NCBI RefSeq assembly: GCF_032884065.1
Contig: NC_088871.1
Coordinates: 46,520,440 to 46,584,439 of the forward strand
DNA: 64,000 bases
Reading direction: 5' to 3'
Source of the DNA: Artemia franciscana
Lineage: Eukaryota; Arthropoda; Branchiopoda; Anostraca; Artemiidae
Below the pieces are notes generated by a model. The model had not been told where the DNA came from, did not search any database, and worked only from the letters and a program-made list of their open reading frames with translations. Below, one piece after another: positions 33,030 to 43,689 of this stretch. Each line of letters begins with the position of its first letter. Within the stretch, counting starts at the first letter, position 1. Position numbers and translations under genes: made by a program.

Positions 33030-33815
33030 TAACTTACACGTAGCCTATATTTAAAAATGAAACCTTTCCTTTTGCTTTAGATTTACTTTGATTTGTAGGG
33101 GGCTCTTAGCAATACTTACGATTATATACTTACTCCAAGTCCCACTGAAAAAAATAATAATAAATAAAAATGCAAATGGTAATGATCATGATAAAGCTGA
33201 GCATGCAATCCTTATTTTAAAGGTTACCAAAATTACTATGTCGCAATTATTATTTATAATATCGAATATGATAATCCATGACAAGTATGTATGACATACA
33301 CTTCAAGTCATTATGGCCACTTTGGGTGGTGGATTTGTGAACAATCTAAATAATGATGATTTGACTTTTTCTATGGTGACTTGCTTTCTTAATGATCATC
33401 TGAAGCTAAGCACAAATACTATGGGAAACAGATTCTAGAAGACACTGAATCTGATCTTCACAAAGAAATACCATCAAATTACCAGAAAAATTATGAGATT
33501 ACTTATGAAAACTTAGTTATGAATAGTTTTTGTATATTTGTATTTAGGCCAAAGATAGAAAGACTTGTTATGGAAAGAAGCAGAACAGGTTTATCAGCGT
33601 ACATTGTATTAAACTAGCTATAATTTTGCACACTAACCTAGCTCTAAGTATTTTATAATCAATAAAAATAACTTAAAGCAATTTATTCACCTGGCTTATA
33701 GAAACTTTAAGGTTGAATAGATACTTTGTTAGAAATCTGGATTAAAAAAACGAAACTGAATATGTCTGAACATCAGATGGAGTTGACCTAGAGTCAACTC
33801 CAGCGTTGTCCTAAG
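33030..33815. other. No recognisable gene
   Basis: AT-rich sequence with no supported feature. Confidence 0.5.
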
Positions 33816-33935
33816 AAACTAATAAACCTAAGAAAACTAAGAAACTAATTACATATAGTTTATTATATGTAATATGATATTATTTTATATGAAAAAAAAT
33901 AAGAGCAATAAACTATATGTAATTAGTTTATTAGG
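33816..33935. repeat. AT-rich palindrome
   Basis: AAACTAATTACATATAGTTT (about 33841) and AAACTATATGTAATTAGTTT (about 33910) are near-exact inverted copies around a TTATTTTATATG centre. Confidence 0.75.
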
Positions 33936-33969
33936 TATAAATTTGTTTGTTCTTATTCATGTCTTTTAG

Positions 33970-34120
33970 TTTTACTGCTGATGATGAACACTGTATATGT
34001 GTTCGAAATATCCAGTTAAATAATTTTATATCTATTCACTGTCAATTAAAAGGTTTCATCCCTATTTTGAACTGTTTTACTTTCGTCATGGAAAGGCAGT
34101 GTGGTCTTCGAAGTTATCGA
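33970..34120. repeat. Second copy of the repeat seen at 21508-21660
   Basis: GAACACTGTATATGTGTTCG, then TTTCATCCCTATTTTGAACT, occurs here and at about 21573-21660. GGCAGTGTGGTCTTCGAAGT at about 34096 is the reverse complement of 21508-21527. The copies therefore share both direct and inverted pieces. The 66-residue frame across it is probably part of the repeat. Confidence 0.6.
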
Positions 34121-34429
34121 AGTCGGTTGTATAAGAGAAAAAAATGACAAGAGGCAATTCATCAACAAATTTAGTGTCTATAAGATGTTAAAAAATAAAT
34201 AGAAAGAGTGGTGGTATAATTGGTAGCTGTTCCCCTAGAGTATAAGATAATTTCTGTTCGTTTTAATTGTTGACGTCAACCTTTATTTTCAACTGAAAAA
34301 TCTTGCTTCTCGTCATTTGAATACAGTCAAAAGAAAAAACATAAAAGAAAGAAAAGAAGAAGGAAAGTAGCAAAAAAAATTAAGGAACTGAAATAGTAGG
34401 GCTGTTTTATTTTTTCAAAAGATGTAACC

Positions 34430-34615
34430 AAGGCCGTACCCAGAAGGGAGTTTGAACGTCCCCCTCCCAAAAAAAAATCCTATCCGACTGGCAAAATAGT
34501 AACAAAAAGGCATATAAACACGTTTTTGAGGCGTTTTCTAATTTTTTTTGTAACCCCCCGAACAAAAATACCCCCTCCCCGAACAAAATCCTGAATATGA
34601 CCCTGGATAGAATAC
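34430..34615. repeat. G/C-rich interspersed repeat fragment
   Basis: AAGGCCGTACCCAGAAGGGA, the TATCCGACTGGCAAAATAGT core and the closing GAATATGACCCTGGATAGAA match the repeat at 23780-24005 and 27850-28030. Confidence 0.55.
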
Positions 34616-36005
34616 TCTTCATCCCTTCCATAGAATATTTAAACTGAGTGCTCATGAGCAAAAAAGTATGTTGACATTCAACTTAGTTTTAAAAGTTTAA
34701 CTTGGCGCATGTCTCGTGGAAGTTGCTTGTTACTAATAGCACTAATGAATCTTTTCTTTTTCTTATACTTTTTGTCTGTTTAAATATTTAAGCATGCCAT
34801 ATTATTTCAAAAGTAAACGGGTTACTATGATCAGTTTATAACGACTTCTGGTTTTAGTGTAATGTAAACAAATTTTGCCAAGTCAGAATTTTTTTATGAG
34901 CAAAAATATTTGTTGAGTACAAGGTTGACTGCTAAATTTATGTATTTAAGAAATTCCTAGCAAAAAAGCTAACCATGTCATCTTTAATAATAGTTCTACT
35001 TTGACACTTTAGGTTTTATGAAGGGAAAATATAATTTCTAAGTTTTGGGTGACTTGCTTATAAATAAAAAAAATATTTCAGTAAAATATAAATAAACAAC
35101 AAATAGCGATCGTTAACAAACATTAGAAAAATAGAACGCAAAATAAGTACAAAATATGTCAAATATAGACCGATACTACTAATTCCAGTAATTTATTGCA
35201 GTTTCTGACCACCTAAAGTCACTACAGTTTTGCTCACTAAAATGCTCACTAAAATAACGACTGACAACAAAATTCGAATTATAAAATAAAAAGCATGGAA
35301 ATAGTAACATAATATTTACCGAAGTCTCAATCTCGGTCGGTAAATACAACGGCTTTACCGAATCGAGCAGTGATTTTATGTATCATATTCAAAACGGACA
35401 TTATGCTAATGATTAAAAAAAAACAGTCGGTAAAAATGACCAACTAGTCGGTAATATTCTTCACTCCCCCTAAGTATTTTGACTAGTAACGACCCTGCTT
35501 TTAGCCACAAAAATAGCCCATCAAGGTTTTTTTTTGTCTAGTATATATATTTGTCTATTATGTTTTCTCCAGTATATACATCCCTAAATATATATACATA
35601 AGTATGTATTCGTATATTTCATATATATTCCTTAACCATGCGTAAAGAAGAAAGTTTTTGATAAGGACAGAATATATTCTTATTGCAGGGCTATTCCCCC
35701 TTATTACCTCCCCTTTTATTGCAGGACTATTTTAAGAGTACCTTTAATTTGTGAGGCTTAAAGTGGCTTGCTTTAAATTTCAATGTATGTTACAAAAATA
35801 TAAAAAAATATATATATAATAACGACTGACAACAAAATTTGAAGCATAGAATGTAATATAATCTAACCATCAAAGAGGACCATCAAAAATTCCTATATAT
35901 ATATATATAATGTGTGTGTGAATACATATATATATACTCTCAAACCTTTCCCACAACAATGTGCAAATCAAAAAGTGTTTGATAAGGAAAAAAAATAGTC
36001 ATTAA
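34616..36005. other. No gene; TA-rich low complexity
   Basis: TATA-type runs at about 35540-35630, 35807-35820 and 35893-35935; otherwise AT-rich sequence. TGACAACAAAATT occurs twice (about 35262 and 35827). This is the 3' flank of the Trunk-like gene. Confidence 0.5.
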
Positions 36006-36007
36006 TG

Positions 36008-36013
36008 TTTATT
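36008..36013 (-). promoter_or_regulatory. Polyadenylation signal of the Trunk-like gene
   Basis: On the minus strand AATAAA lies 29 bases after the final stop codon (TAG at 36043-36045). A T-rich tract follows. Confidence 0.6.
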
Positions 36014-36042
36014 TATGTATTACTTACTTTGTTTGATAAAAT

Positions 36043-36678
36043 CTAGAAACTGCACTGACAAAAAACGGTTACATTCTTATTTTGGAACTTCCAAAGACGC
36101 TGAAAGGAGTCTGGAAGTAAAATATCAGTAACGTCACATTCTTCCTCATCACTACTTACAAACCTTCTCAGAACTTTAACTGACTATACTTTTGGCCTGC
36201 AAGAATAGAGGGAGTTCATGCATCTCCTTGCTCCGCAGTCAGCTGTTCTAAGGAAACGAGGATAAAAGTTTTGTTCAAGGTCGATCCATTTATAGTGTAC
36301 TGCACACTCCCAGGATAAAGCTATCGATCCCTTTTCTAAATTTAGCTCTTCAAGGTTACGAGCTTTTTTGTCTGTTTCGGCCATAATTGATCTCTTAAAT
36401 TCTGTTCCCATCAGACTTCGTAATTGAGGTATGTAATGATTACAATGACGTGTCTTCTGGCGTGAAGTTTTATCATACTCGAATGCTTCGAGGTGTGGCT
36501 CACTTTTTTGAGTATCCTTTTGATCAAGCATCAGCCAAAAATCCCAGAATGTATCAATGCCACTAGGCAGGAACAAAGGACTTCTATTCGGCGGAACTAC
36601 GTTTATTTCGAGTTGTTTTGACAAGTTAGTCATCCATAAAAAAAAGATACTTAGAGAGGTTTTGGGGTTTGATAACAA
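36043..36678 (-). CDS. Trunk/PTTH-family cystine-knot ligand, with one in-frame TAG
   Basis: The frame carries CNHYIPQLRSLMGTEF (pro-domain motif), WECAVHYKWIDLEQNFYPRF, LRTADC, SLYSCRPKV, then a TAG (36184-36186). It continues in the same frame with SVKVLRRFVSS, LLPDSFQRLWKFQNKNVTV and the terminal FCQC. Counted from the Met at 36633, Cys 110, 133, 138, 145, 166, 192 and 194 form a seven-Cys set like that of Trunk and PTTH, which activate the Torso receptor kinase; noggin is a relative. Codon 150 (TAG) sits where a residue such as Tyr is expected before S-V-K-V-L. The natural start and signal peptide are probably in an upstream exon. The TAG may be a nonsense mutation, an assembly error or a readthrough site. 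Confidence 0.75.
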
Positions 36679-36759
36679 ATTGGTATTTATAGATTCTGTT
36701 TTTCCTCACATTTATTATGAGCTTATTCTGATTGTCTTCAGCGTCGTTTTCTAGCTTAG

Positions 36760-38030
36760 GTGTTATGATCCTATAGATATAGGATCAGAATTGATCAGAA
36801 AAAATTTGACACGCTTCTATGAAAGAGTCTTTTAATAATTGACTAACCAACTTTAATTTAATTTAAGTACGAATGCAAAAATAAAAAAATATAAAATAAA
36901 TAAGAATGAATCGTTTGAATATTAATGAGAAATTAAGTTTGTAAAGAATTTCCTTGGCATAAGTTAAAAAGAATTACTGCTAGAAAAGTGTCATGTAAAT
37001 TTGAGACCTTCGATATTTCACACTTCCTATTTAATTTGGTTTCCTGGTGGGTAGCTGCCCCATCCTTTTCTGAGGAAGCCCCCACGGGGTCCAAAAATAG
37101 TGTAGCCAAAGTTCCATTTCAGGTTTGGATTAAACGTTAATGAAATTATTGCAGAGGACTTTTTATCTATATGAACCAATTGGACCTGATTCTTTTCTTA
37201 GAAAAACAATATATGCCACGGAAACAATTATGTTTGTGTCGGTTATGACGCCTAGACTTCATATCTAAAAAAGAGAAAAATAGGTTTTCCACAAAATTTT
37301 ATATTACTATCATCATTTAAATTTGCTTGAGGATGGAATTTGAAAAGTTACTTCAAAACAAATTGAAGAGTTATCTATATCCTATTTAGTGAGCCCCACA
37401 CATTAAGAAGAAATTTCTGACATCTCATATTCAAATTTTCTATTCCAGTAGCGCTGAGCTGAGGTCATTGTAGAGAAATTTGTACAGAATGGTCATCTCC
37501 TATCTCAACCTCAACCGTTAGACGAAGCTGGACCGGAATGCTGCTTCTCCGGAGAACATATATACCAGAAGAAACATAAGCGACACTAGATTTTTTTAAC
37601 GGGTAGGAACGCGTGTGGCATCAGTATTCACAGCCTGGAGAACAGGAAAAGAAATAAGACGAATCGAGCGTCTGGGGAATAAGGAAGAGTGCAATACGTT
37701 GAAGAAAGAAAAAGAAAAAGGAAAATAAGTGGCCTGGCTGTAATAATGCAAAAGGTAAAGATAACATTGATTTGAGAATGCAAAGAAAAACAAAAAATGA
37801 ATTTGTAAGGATAATCAAGGTAAAAATAAGTTTTATTTGAACAGTGCCACAACGTGATGACATTTGATTAGGAAATTTGGCGCTTCGTATTGATATTTCA
37901 GTTCCATAATTATGTTATATTAAAGCTAAATAATTAAGCTACAGCAAATTATGCCAGCAAGGCCATTGGTAGATCTAGCGTGGGGCTATACCCCCTCCCT
38001 CTGGCTCTAAACGTTCCCTGGACAAACGTT
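36760..38030. other. No recognisable gene
   Basis: AT-rich. A short mirrored stretch (TGATCCTATAGATATAGGATCA, about 36767-36788) and a GTAGCTGCCCC stretch at about 37052, also at 42279, are the only features seen. No upstream exon of the Trunk-like gene could be defended here. Confidence 0.5.
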
Positions 38031-38033
38031 CCT

Positions 38034-38832
38034 CATAGAATCTTAATGAAGATTATACCATAAGATTCAGCGTATTAGAGAACCCTACTATAGAGGTTTC
38101 AAGATCCTATCTGCAAAAATGTGGAACTACGTATTTTTTGCCAGAAGAAAGATGACGGATGCGCGTTTATTTGTTTTTTTGTTTTTTCCCTAGGGGTAAT
38201 CGTATCAACTCAGTGGTCCTAGAATGTCACAGGAGGATTCATTTAAACGGAAATTAAAAGTTATAGTGACAATTAAAAAAAATAATAATAACGATCCTCC
38301 AGAGCCATTGCTGGCGCATAGGGCGTCGAATCGACGTTTCAGTTGCTGGCTGTTTTTACAGGAACAAGTAGCAAGCTTGTCGCTCAACCTTGCTGCGACG
38401 GGGGTCGGACCCTGGGCCCCGTATTGCCAAGCAGAGCACCAATCCACTGTGCTACAACAGGTTAGTGACATTTTTAAGTGACCAAAAAATGGACAGCAAC
38501 TAGGCCCCTTCCCGCGCTCATTTTTTTCCCGAAGTCACCGGATCAAAATTTTGAGATTGCAATTTTGTTCAGCATAGTCTAAAAATCCAATAGCTTTGTC
38601 TTTGAGGACGACTTAATCTCCCATGGTCCCGGGAGGAAGGGCTGCAAGTTATGAGCTTTGCCCATTGTTTACACATGATGTTGGTTATTGGGAAGTATAC
38701 TGACGTTTTCAGGGGGATGTTTTCTGGTGGTAGGGGGATCGGGGGGATACGTGAGAGGATCTTTCCATGGGGGAATTTCTCATGGGGGAAGAGAATTTTC
38801 ATGAAGGGAGTGCTGGATTTTCCACCGTTTTT
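38034..38832 (-). repeat. Composite palindromic repeat, copy D (partial, reverse)
   Basis: Read on minus it contains the CTGAATCT-like start, the GATACGATTACCCCTAGG motif, the GTGACTTCGGGAAAAAAATG motif and CCTTCATGAAAATTCTCTTC, i.e. the middle part of the element. Palindromes 1 and 2 are missing. A SINE interrupts it at 38272-38462. Confidence 0.8.
38272..38462 (-). mobile_element. tRNA-derived SINE inserted in composite repeat copy D
   Basis: On minus, box A is TAGCACAGTGGATTGG (38439-38454) and box B is GGGTCCGACCCC (38401-38412). The body (CAGCAAGGTTGAGCGACAAG, TGAAACGTCGATTCGACG) ends in CGTTATTATTATT. The flanks carry an 8-base duplication, TAGTGACA, at 38264-38271 and 38463-38470. The host sequence on both sides joins as continuous composite repeat. 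This SINE is different from the one at 27165. Confidence 0.8.
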
Positions 38833-39310
38833 TTTTTTTTTTTGACTTGACTTGCTTTATTAATTACTAATTACAGAAACTAAACATACACACTACCGCC
38901 CGGGGAAGGCTCAAACAGCTTGATGCTGGACGGCTGCAATCCTCTGATTTTCAATCTATTTATTTAAAAAACAAAGAATAAAGAAGGATAAAACACTCTT
39001 AGTCAATTACCATTTAGTACCAAAAAACACATAAATAAAGGCTAACAATAATAATAATGAATAAAAAAAATATCTCCCCACTCCCAATGAATGTTTTCTA
39101 GATTTAACTTTAAATGACCCAATGTGTTCAGCCTCCCTAATGCCAGCTGGGATATCATTCCAAATATCCGGATTTAAGGCCTAGCCAAGGCCCAAAAATT
39201 TAACTCCCTAGTCAGTTCTTTTTCTTAGGCGGCAACTCGGTCAAATACAAAGGTATCAGTTTTCTTCGTCGCTTCAACTAAACAAACATAAGAAGGTTGA
39301 ACTTGAGGGG
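38828..39310 (-). mobile_element. LINE 3'-end fragment
   Basis: On minus the segment encodes LNPDIWNDIPAGIREAEHIG, then SFKVKSRKHSLG. This is the W-N-x-[IL]-P ... S-F-K C-terminal motif of CR1/Jockey-like LINE ORF2 proteins. It then runs to AATAAAGCAAGTCAAGTCAA and an A tail (a T run at 38828-38843 on +). The rest of the element is missing by 5' truncation. It lies directly against composite repeat copy D. Confidence 0.7.
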
Positions 39311-39830
39311 TTTCTCACTTAAAATTACGAGTAGGTGCAGGTTATCCTTAGTAATTCTTCTTGTAAATATTTACACAATATAATTTTTTATTTGTATTTA
39401 TTAACCGGCAGTTTGATGTCTGCACGCTACTTATTTTCTAGACTCTGTTTAAACAGGTTACAACTAACTAATACTTGATTGAATCGCTCCTGCACAATCC
39501 GAGTGGTTAGTCCCTTGGTGTAATTTATGCATTCTCACAAGCTCCGATTACGCCTGGATCTAGTCTTCTGAGGGGATTTTTTTTTACTTCGGAACACAAC
39601 TATGTAAATTATTTGAAGGGACTACAGCCAGGAATTTTATATTATAAAAATAAGTTTCTGATTGTTGAATAGAAAATTTTTTGCTCTATTTTTGTATACC
39701 TTACAGCAACAGTGTCAAGTATAGCAATTTAGAATGCAAACCCGAAACTGGTTTTATAATCATTTCGAATTATAAAAAAAAATAATTGTCGGCTTTAAGA
39801 TTTGATTGGATTAAAATGTTCACCAGATTT
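39311..39830. other. No recognisable gene
   Basis: AT-rich sequence between two minus-strand LINE remnants; nothing supported. Confidence 0.5.
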
Positions 39831-39859
39831 TTTTATTTCTATTGACATAAAAACCGTCG

Positions 39860-41220
39860 AAATCACTGATTCAGGAACGTCAGGCAAACTCCTAATGTTT
39901 AACATGGGAGGTATAGGAAGATTCCTTGAGAGTGCGTCCTGCCTTAAATATCTAATTCTAAAGCTGTACGTGTGGTGCCTCGGTACTCAACAATAAAATT
40001 ATCCGCCTCTCTAGTCTCATACCTGTGGAGTGAACGATTTACTCGAAAAAAATTGCTAAAAACTGGAGGACGTACATCATTGCAACATCGGTACGCAAAA
40101 ACAGCAGCTTGATAATCTCGAATCTGACCAATGTTAAGCACTCGTAATTTTTTAAAACATGACGCGGTATCATTCACATTTTCTACATAATTACCAAGAA
40201 GACCTACTGTTTTATTTTGTAGGATCTGCACTCTTTTAAAATTTGCATAGAAATTACTAGACCAAAGGACACAACCATAAGAAATATAAGGCGCAACAAT
40301 GGTGTGATAGAATAATAAAAGAACTGATAATGATAAAACATGCTTTAATCCACGCAAAAATTCCCAAACCTCTAGCAACTTTAGCTGCAACAAGATCACT
40401 ATGGTTCTTCCAATATAGATTCCAATCAAGCTGAAATCCCAAATAACGCACTTGATGCACCTGTGGCAAAGGCCACCGTTGAAAAATATCTTTTTATCAA
40501 CACATGGAGGATTACCAACTCTCCTACAAATCATAAAATTAGTTTTATTAACGTTCACTGACAAAAGGCTCAAACTTGTAAATATAAAAAATGATTTTAA
40601 TACCCTATTTACTTTCAGCAACAAATCATCGACAGATCGACTAGACACAGTTAAAGCAGTATCATCCGCAAAAATCGTAATAAAACACTCAGGTAAGTAG
40701 AAACGCATTGAATCAACATACGCAAGGTATAGATGTGGTCCCAAAACAGACCCCTGAGGTACACCACACTTCACTTGAAAAGGGGAAGAAAACACATCGT
40801 TTAATACAGCTTGATTAGATTCTACCACTTAGAAAACTATCAAACCACTTCAAATAGTTACCACGAACTCCAAAGGATTGTAGACGTTTGAGTAGAATAT
40901 TAAAATCCGCTGTATCGAATGCTTTTCTAAAATCGATAAAAATAGTCAATTTCACCACGTTCAAAGTATTTATTTACAGCATCACAAAGGGAATGCACGA
41001 CGTCCGACGTCGAGTGACCTTTCATAAAGCCGAACTGGTTTTCACTTAACATCCCCGTTTTCATAAGGTGATCATAAAGCCTTTTATGCACAATTTTTTC
41101 AAATATTTTTGAAAACAAGGGTAGGATTGATATTGCTATCAAAGGGGGTACGATATCAAAAGGGTACGATTGATACTGCCACAAAAAGATGCAAAGTTCT
41201 GCGATTCTGCCACAAAACAA
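39860..41220 (-). pseudogene. LINE-B: 5'-truncated CR1/Jockey-like reverse transcriptase
   Basis: On minus, the first part (40927-41220) has LPLFSKIFEKIVHKRLYDHL and ENQFGFMKGHSTSDVVHSL. After a frame change the second part (39944-40828) has CGVPQGSVLGPHLY, the catalytic ITIFADDTALTV, and YISYGCVLWSSNFYANFKRV. The end (DALSRNLPIPPML) is in another frame, after an apparent deletion of several tens of residues. The family is the same as LINE-C at 47-52 kb, for example ISYGC[SV][IL]W[AS]SNF. The first RT catalytic Asp region is damaged, and the endonuclease and ORF1 are absent. Confidence 0.85.
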
Positions 41221-42940
41221 AATATTGCCCTAATATGGCCATAATGCTATCAAGATAAAATTCTTGGATAGACAATGGGTTTAGAATTATCAAATAGCTG
41301 TAAACACAGTTTCACTCCAACAGTTCTATATCATGCAAAAAAACTGCCAATTTATGCCATTTTGTGTCGCACACCAAAGATTTTGAAGCAAAGATAGAGG
41401 CAAAAATCCTGAGATAGCCAATTGGCCTGAAACTACTGAAGAACTATATGCGTAGCTTCCCATCCCAGTTTCAGTTGTCAAGCTGCCATCAGATGCCACG
41501 TTCATCCCTAAATTCTTTTACAGGTCATAAACCGAACGGCTATCCTGCAGAACACATATAGAGAATTACTAAAGGCCATAAAATGTTGCGTAATTGAACA
41601 TGGGCTATTTGTGGCTAACATGGGCAAATTTAACGTGGGCTAAGCAAACATTTTTATGGAGAAGGGTTCTTGAAGGTTCTGAAGGACTCCTTAAGGCTCA
41701 AAAGCGTATTTATAGTGCAAAGTTCTCAATAGTCCCGTGAGAAGTCATTTAGTTTAATATTGAGGGTGAATACCCTCCCGTCGTCTGGAAGAATATATTT
41801 AGACAAAGCGTTCAATCTGCATGCCGATGTGAAAATTACCACCCCTCTTAGTTGAGTAAAACTTTTACTGAAAGAAAAATATTACATTCATAAGGTAGTC
41901 AAAACTACAGACCTCATATTCTGCCGAACTTTTTTCAGAACCTATATGAATCCTGGCTATTTCCGAGGGAATACCTCATGGTCCTGAAAGTCACATTTGT
42001 CAGGGAAATATAGCACTATAAAAGTCTCAGTTTAATTAGAAGCTTAAATATTGTCAATAATTCGCAAGTGTATGGACTTTCTAAGGGTTCATTTTTCTAC
42101 TCTAATCAAATCAATAAAATGGACTAAAGGCAGAGCCGTTCCTAGGCTGGTGGTGCCGGGGGAAAAATTAATTACAGCGCTCCTACTATCTCAAATATAT
42201 GCAAAAAAAGCCGAATAAAAGTGAACAATTTGATCAAAGTGGGCAACCCCACCAGTCCTCCCAGCTGAGACAACGGGGGTAGCTGCCCCGGGTACCCCCA
42301 TCTTTGAACGGCTCTGACTATAGGCACATAAAAAGAACAGTAATAAAAAGTTTGATATACGCTTGCGGGCAAACCTCTCCCTCGACCTCAACCTTCCTCA
42401 AAGCTTTGAACCCAAAAGAACTCTCTTCACATTACACATCAGTTTCATGCTGATTGGTATAAAAAAAAAGTACAAATGACATATCTGACCACATTTTCTG
42501 GTAATTACTTAATCACAATTTCTTCACATCAACCTCAAATTCAGCCTAAAAAAAGCGAAAAATTGTGAAAGAGAAGGAAACTCTTTTCTCATGCAAGAGT
42601 TAAGGAACCAGATCAAGTAAAAGGTAATCTGATTAGCTTTCTAACAGAACTTAAATTATTCATGCCTTACCTGTCGGCCGATTAATTTCGCTAGGCGTGA
42701 AATCCATCTTTTTAGATTTCATCCCGAATGCTTATTGAATTTCATCCCGAATGCTTATTGAAGATAAAAATGCAAAAAATCACAAGTTTTATGTTATAAA
42801 CTAACACAAGAAGCACAACACAGCTATATGGTGTAAATATCTATGGGTTCCAAAAAACTTGAAGTGATAAGTTGAGTATAATAGTCTGTGGCATCCCACT
42901 TGCGTTTAAGTTAGGTCAACACATTATTAATTATTTTTTT
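41221..42940. other. No recognisable gene
   Basis: AT-rich. A G-rich patch at about 42130-42310 (GCCGTTCCTAGGCTGGTGGT) looks like the G-rich repeat family. Overlapping minus frames at 42172-42391 are chance readings. ATTTCATCCCGAATGCTTATTG is present twice in direct tandem at about 42718-42763. Confidence 0.5.
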
Positions 42941-42944
42941 TTCC

Positions 42945-43075
42945 CACAATGTTCTTCGGTTCAGACTTCACCTAGAGCATCTCTTAGTCTAATAAGGATT
43001 TATCTCACTAACCAGTTTACTTTCTAGTGAAATCACTAGGCGCTTTCACTTCATAACAAATCACAGTCATTATTC
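42945..43075 (-). pseudogene. Short degraded RTE reverse-transcriptase relic
   Basis: ATCTCTTAGTCTAATAAGGA at about 42980 matches CTTCTCTTAGTCTAATAAGT at about 6017 in the RTE relic there, which encodes the region after GSKL. Protein similarity is nearly lost. A stretch at 43338-43385 resembles 7295-7345, next to another RTE fragment. Confidence 0.4.
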
Positions 43076-43689
43076 TTAGCGTGTTATCTAAATTTATTAC
43101 CAAAATGCATCAGAAACTATCTACACTTTCAGCCACTAACCCTTAATATTTTTCATTTCTTTTATGCCATCACTAACTTCTCCTTATTTAAATAAATCTT
43201 CTTTCAGTTCTTCTAAATTACCCAAAATTTCTCAGTGTTTCTATTGGCTATTATTCCCTGCAACTCAATCGCTCTTAAGCACTGCCTAAAATTTCCTGTT
43301 TTCGTGTTTTACTTTTTTTAAATGTACTATTGGCCATGATTCGTCTTTTACTAGGTTGTGGCTGCTGCTGCAACCACGATAAATTTTCCTTCCTTTCTTC
43401 TAAGTTGCCAAAAATTTTCTCAGTTCAACTTAATCATGTTTTACACTTCCTAAAAACTCTTGACCACCTCTTAACAACTATTTGAGGTCCCCTTCCAAAC
43501 AATTTGAGACATTAATTGCCGTTCCATAATTAATACTTACAGTCTTCCCGAACTGAGACGTTTGAAACAGAAGAGACAGATAAGATATAGAACTGTTAGC
43601 AATTTTTTTTAATAGTTTTTAATCGAGTTTTTAAAAGTTGAATCGTTACAAGCTCATTGACGAGTTGTCCAGTCTTGCACTATGAATTA

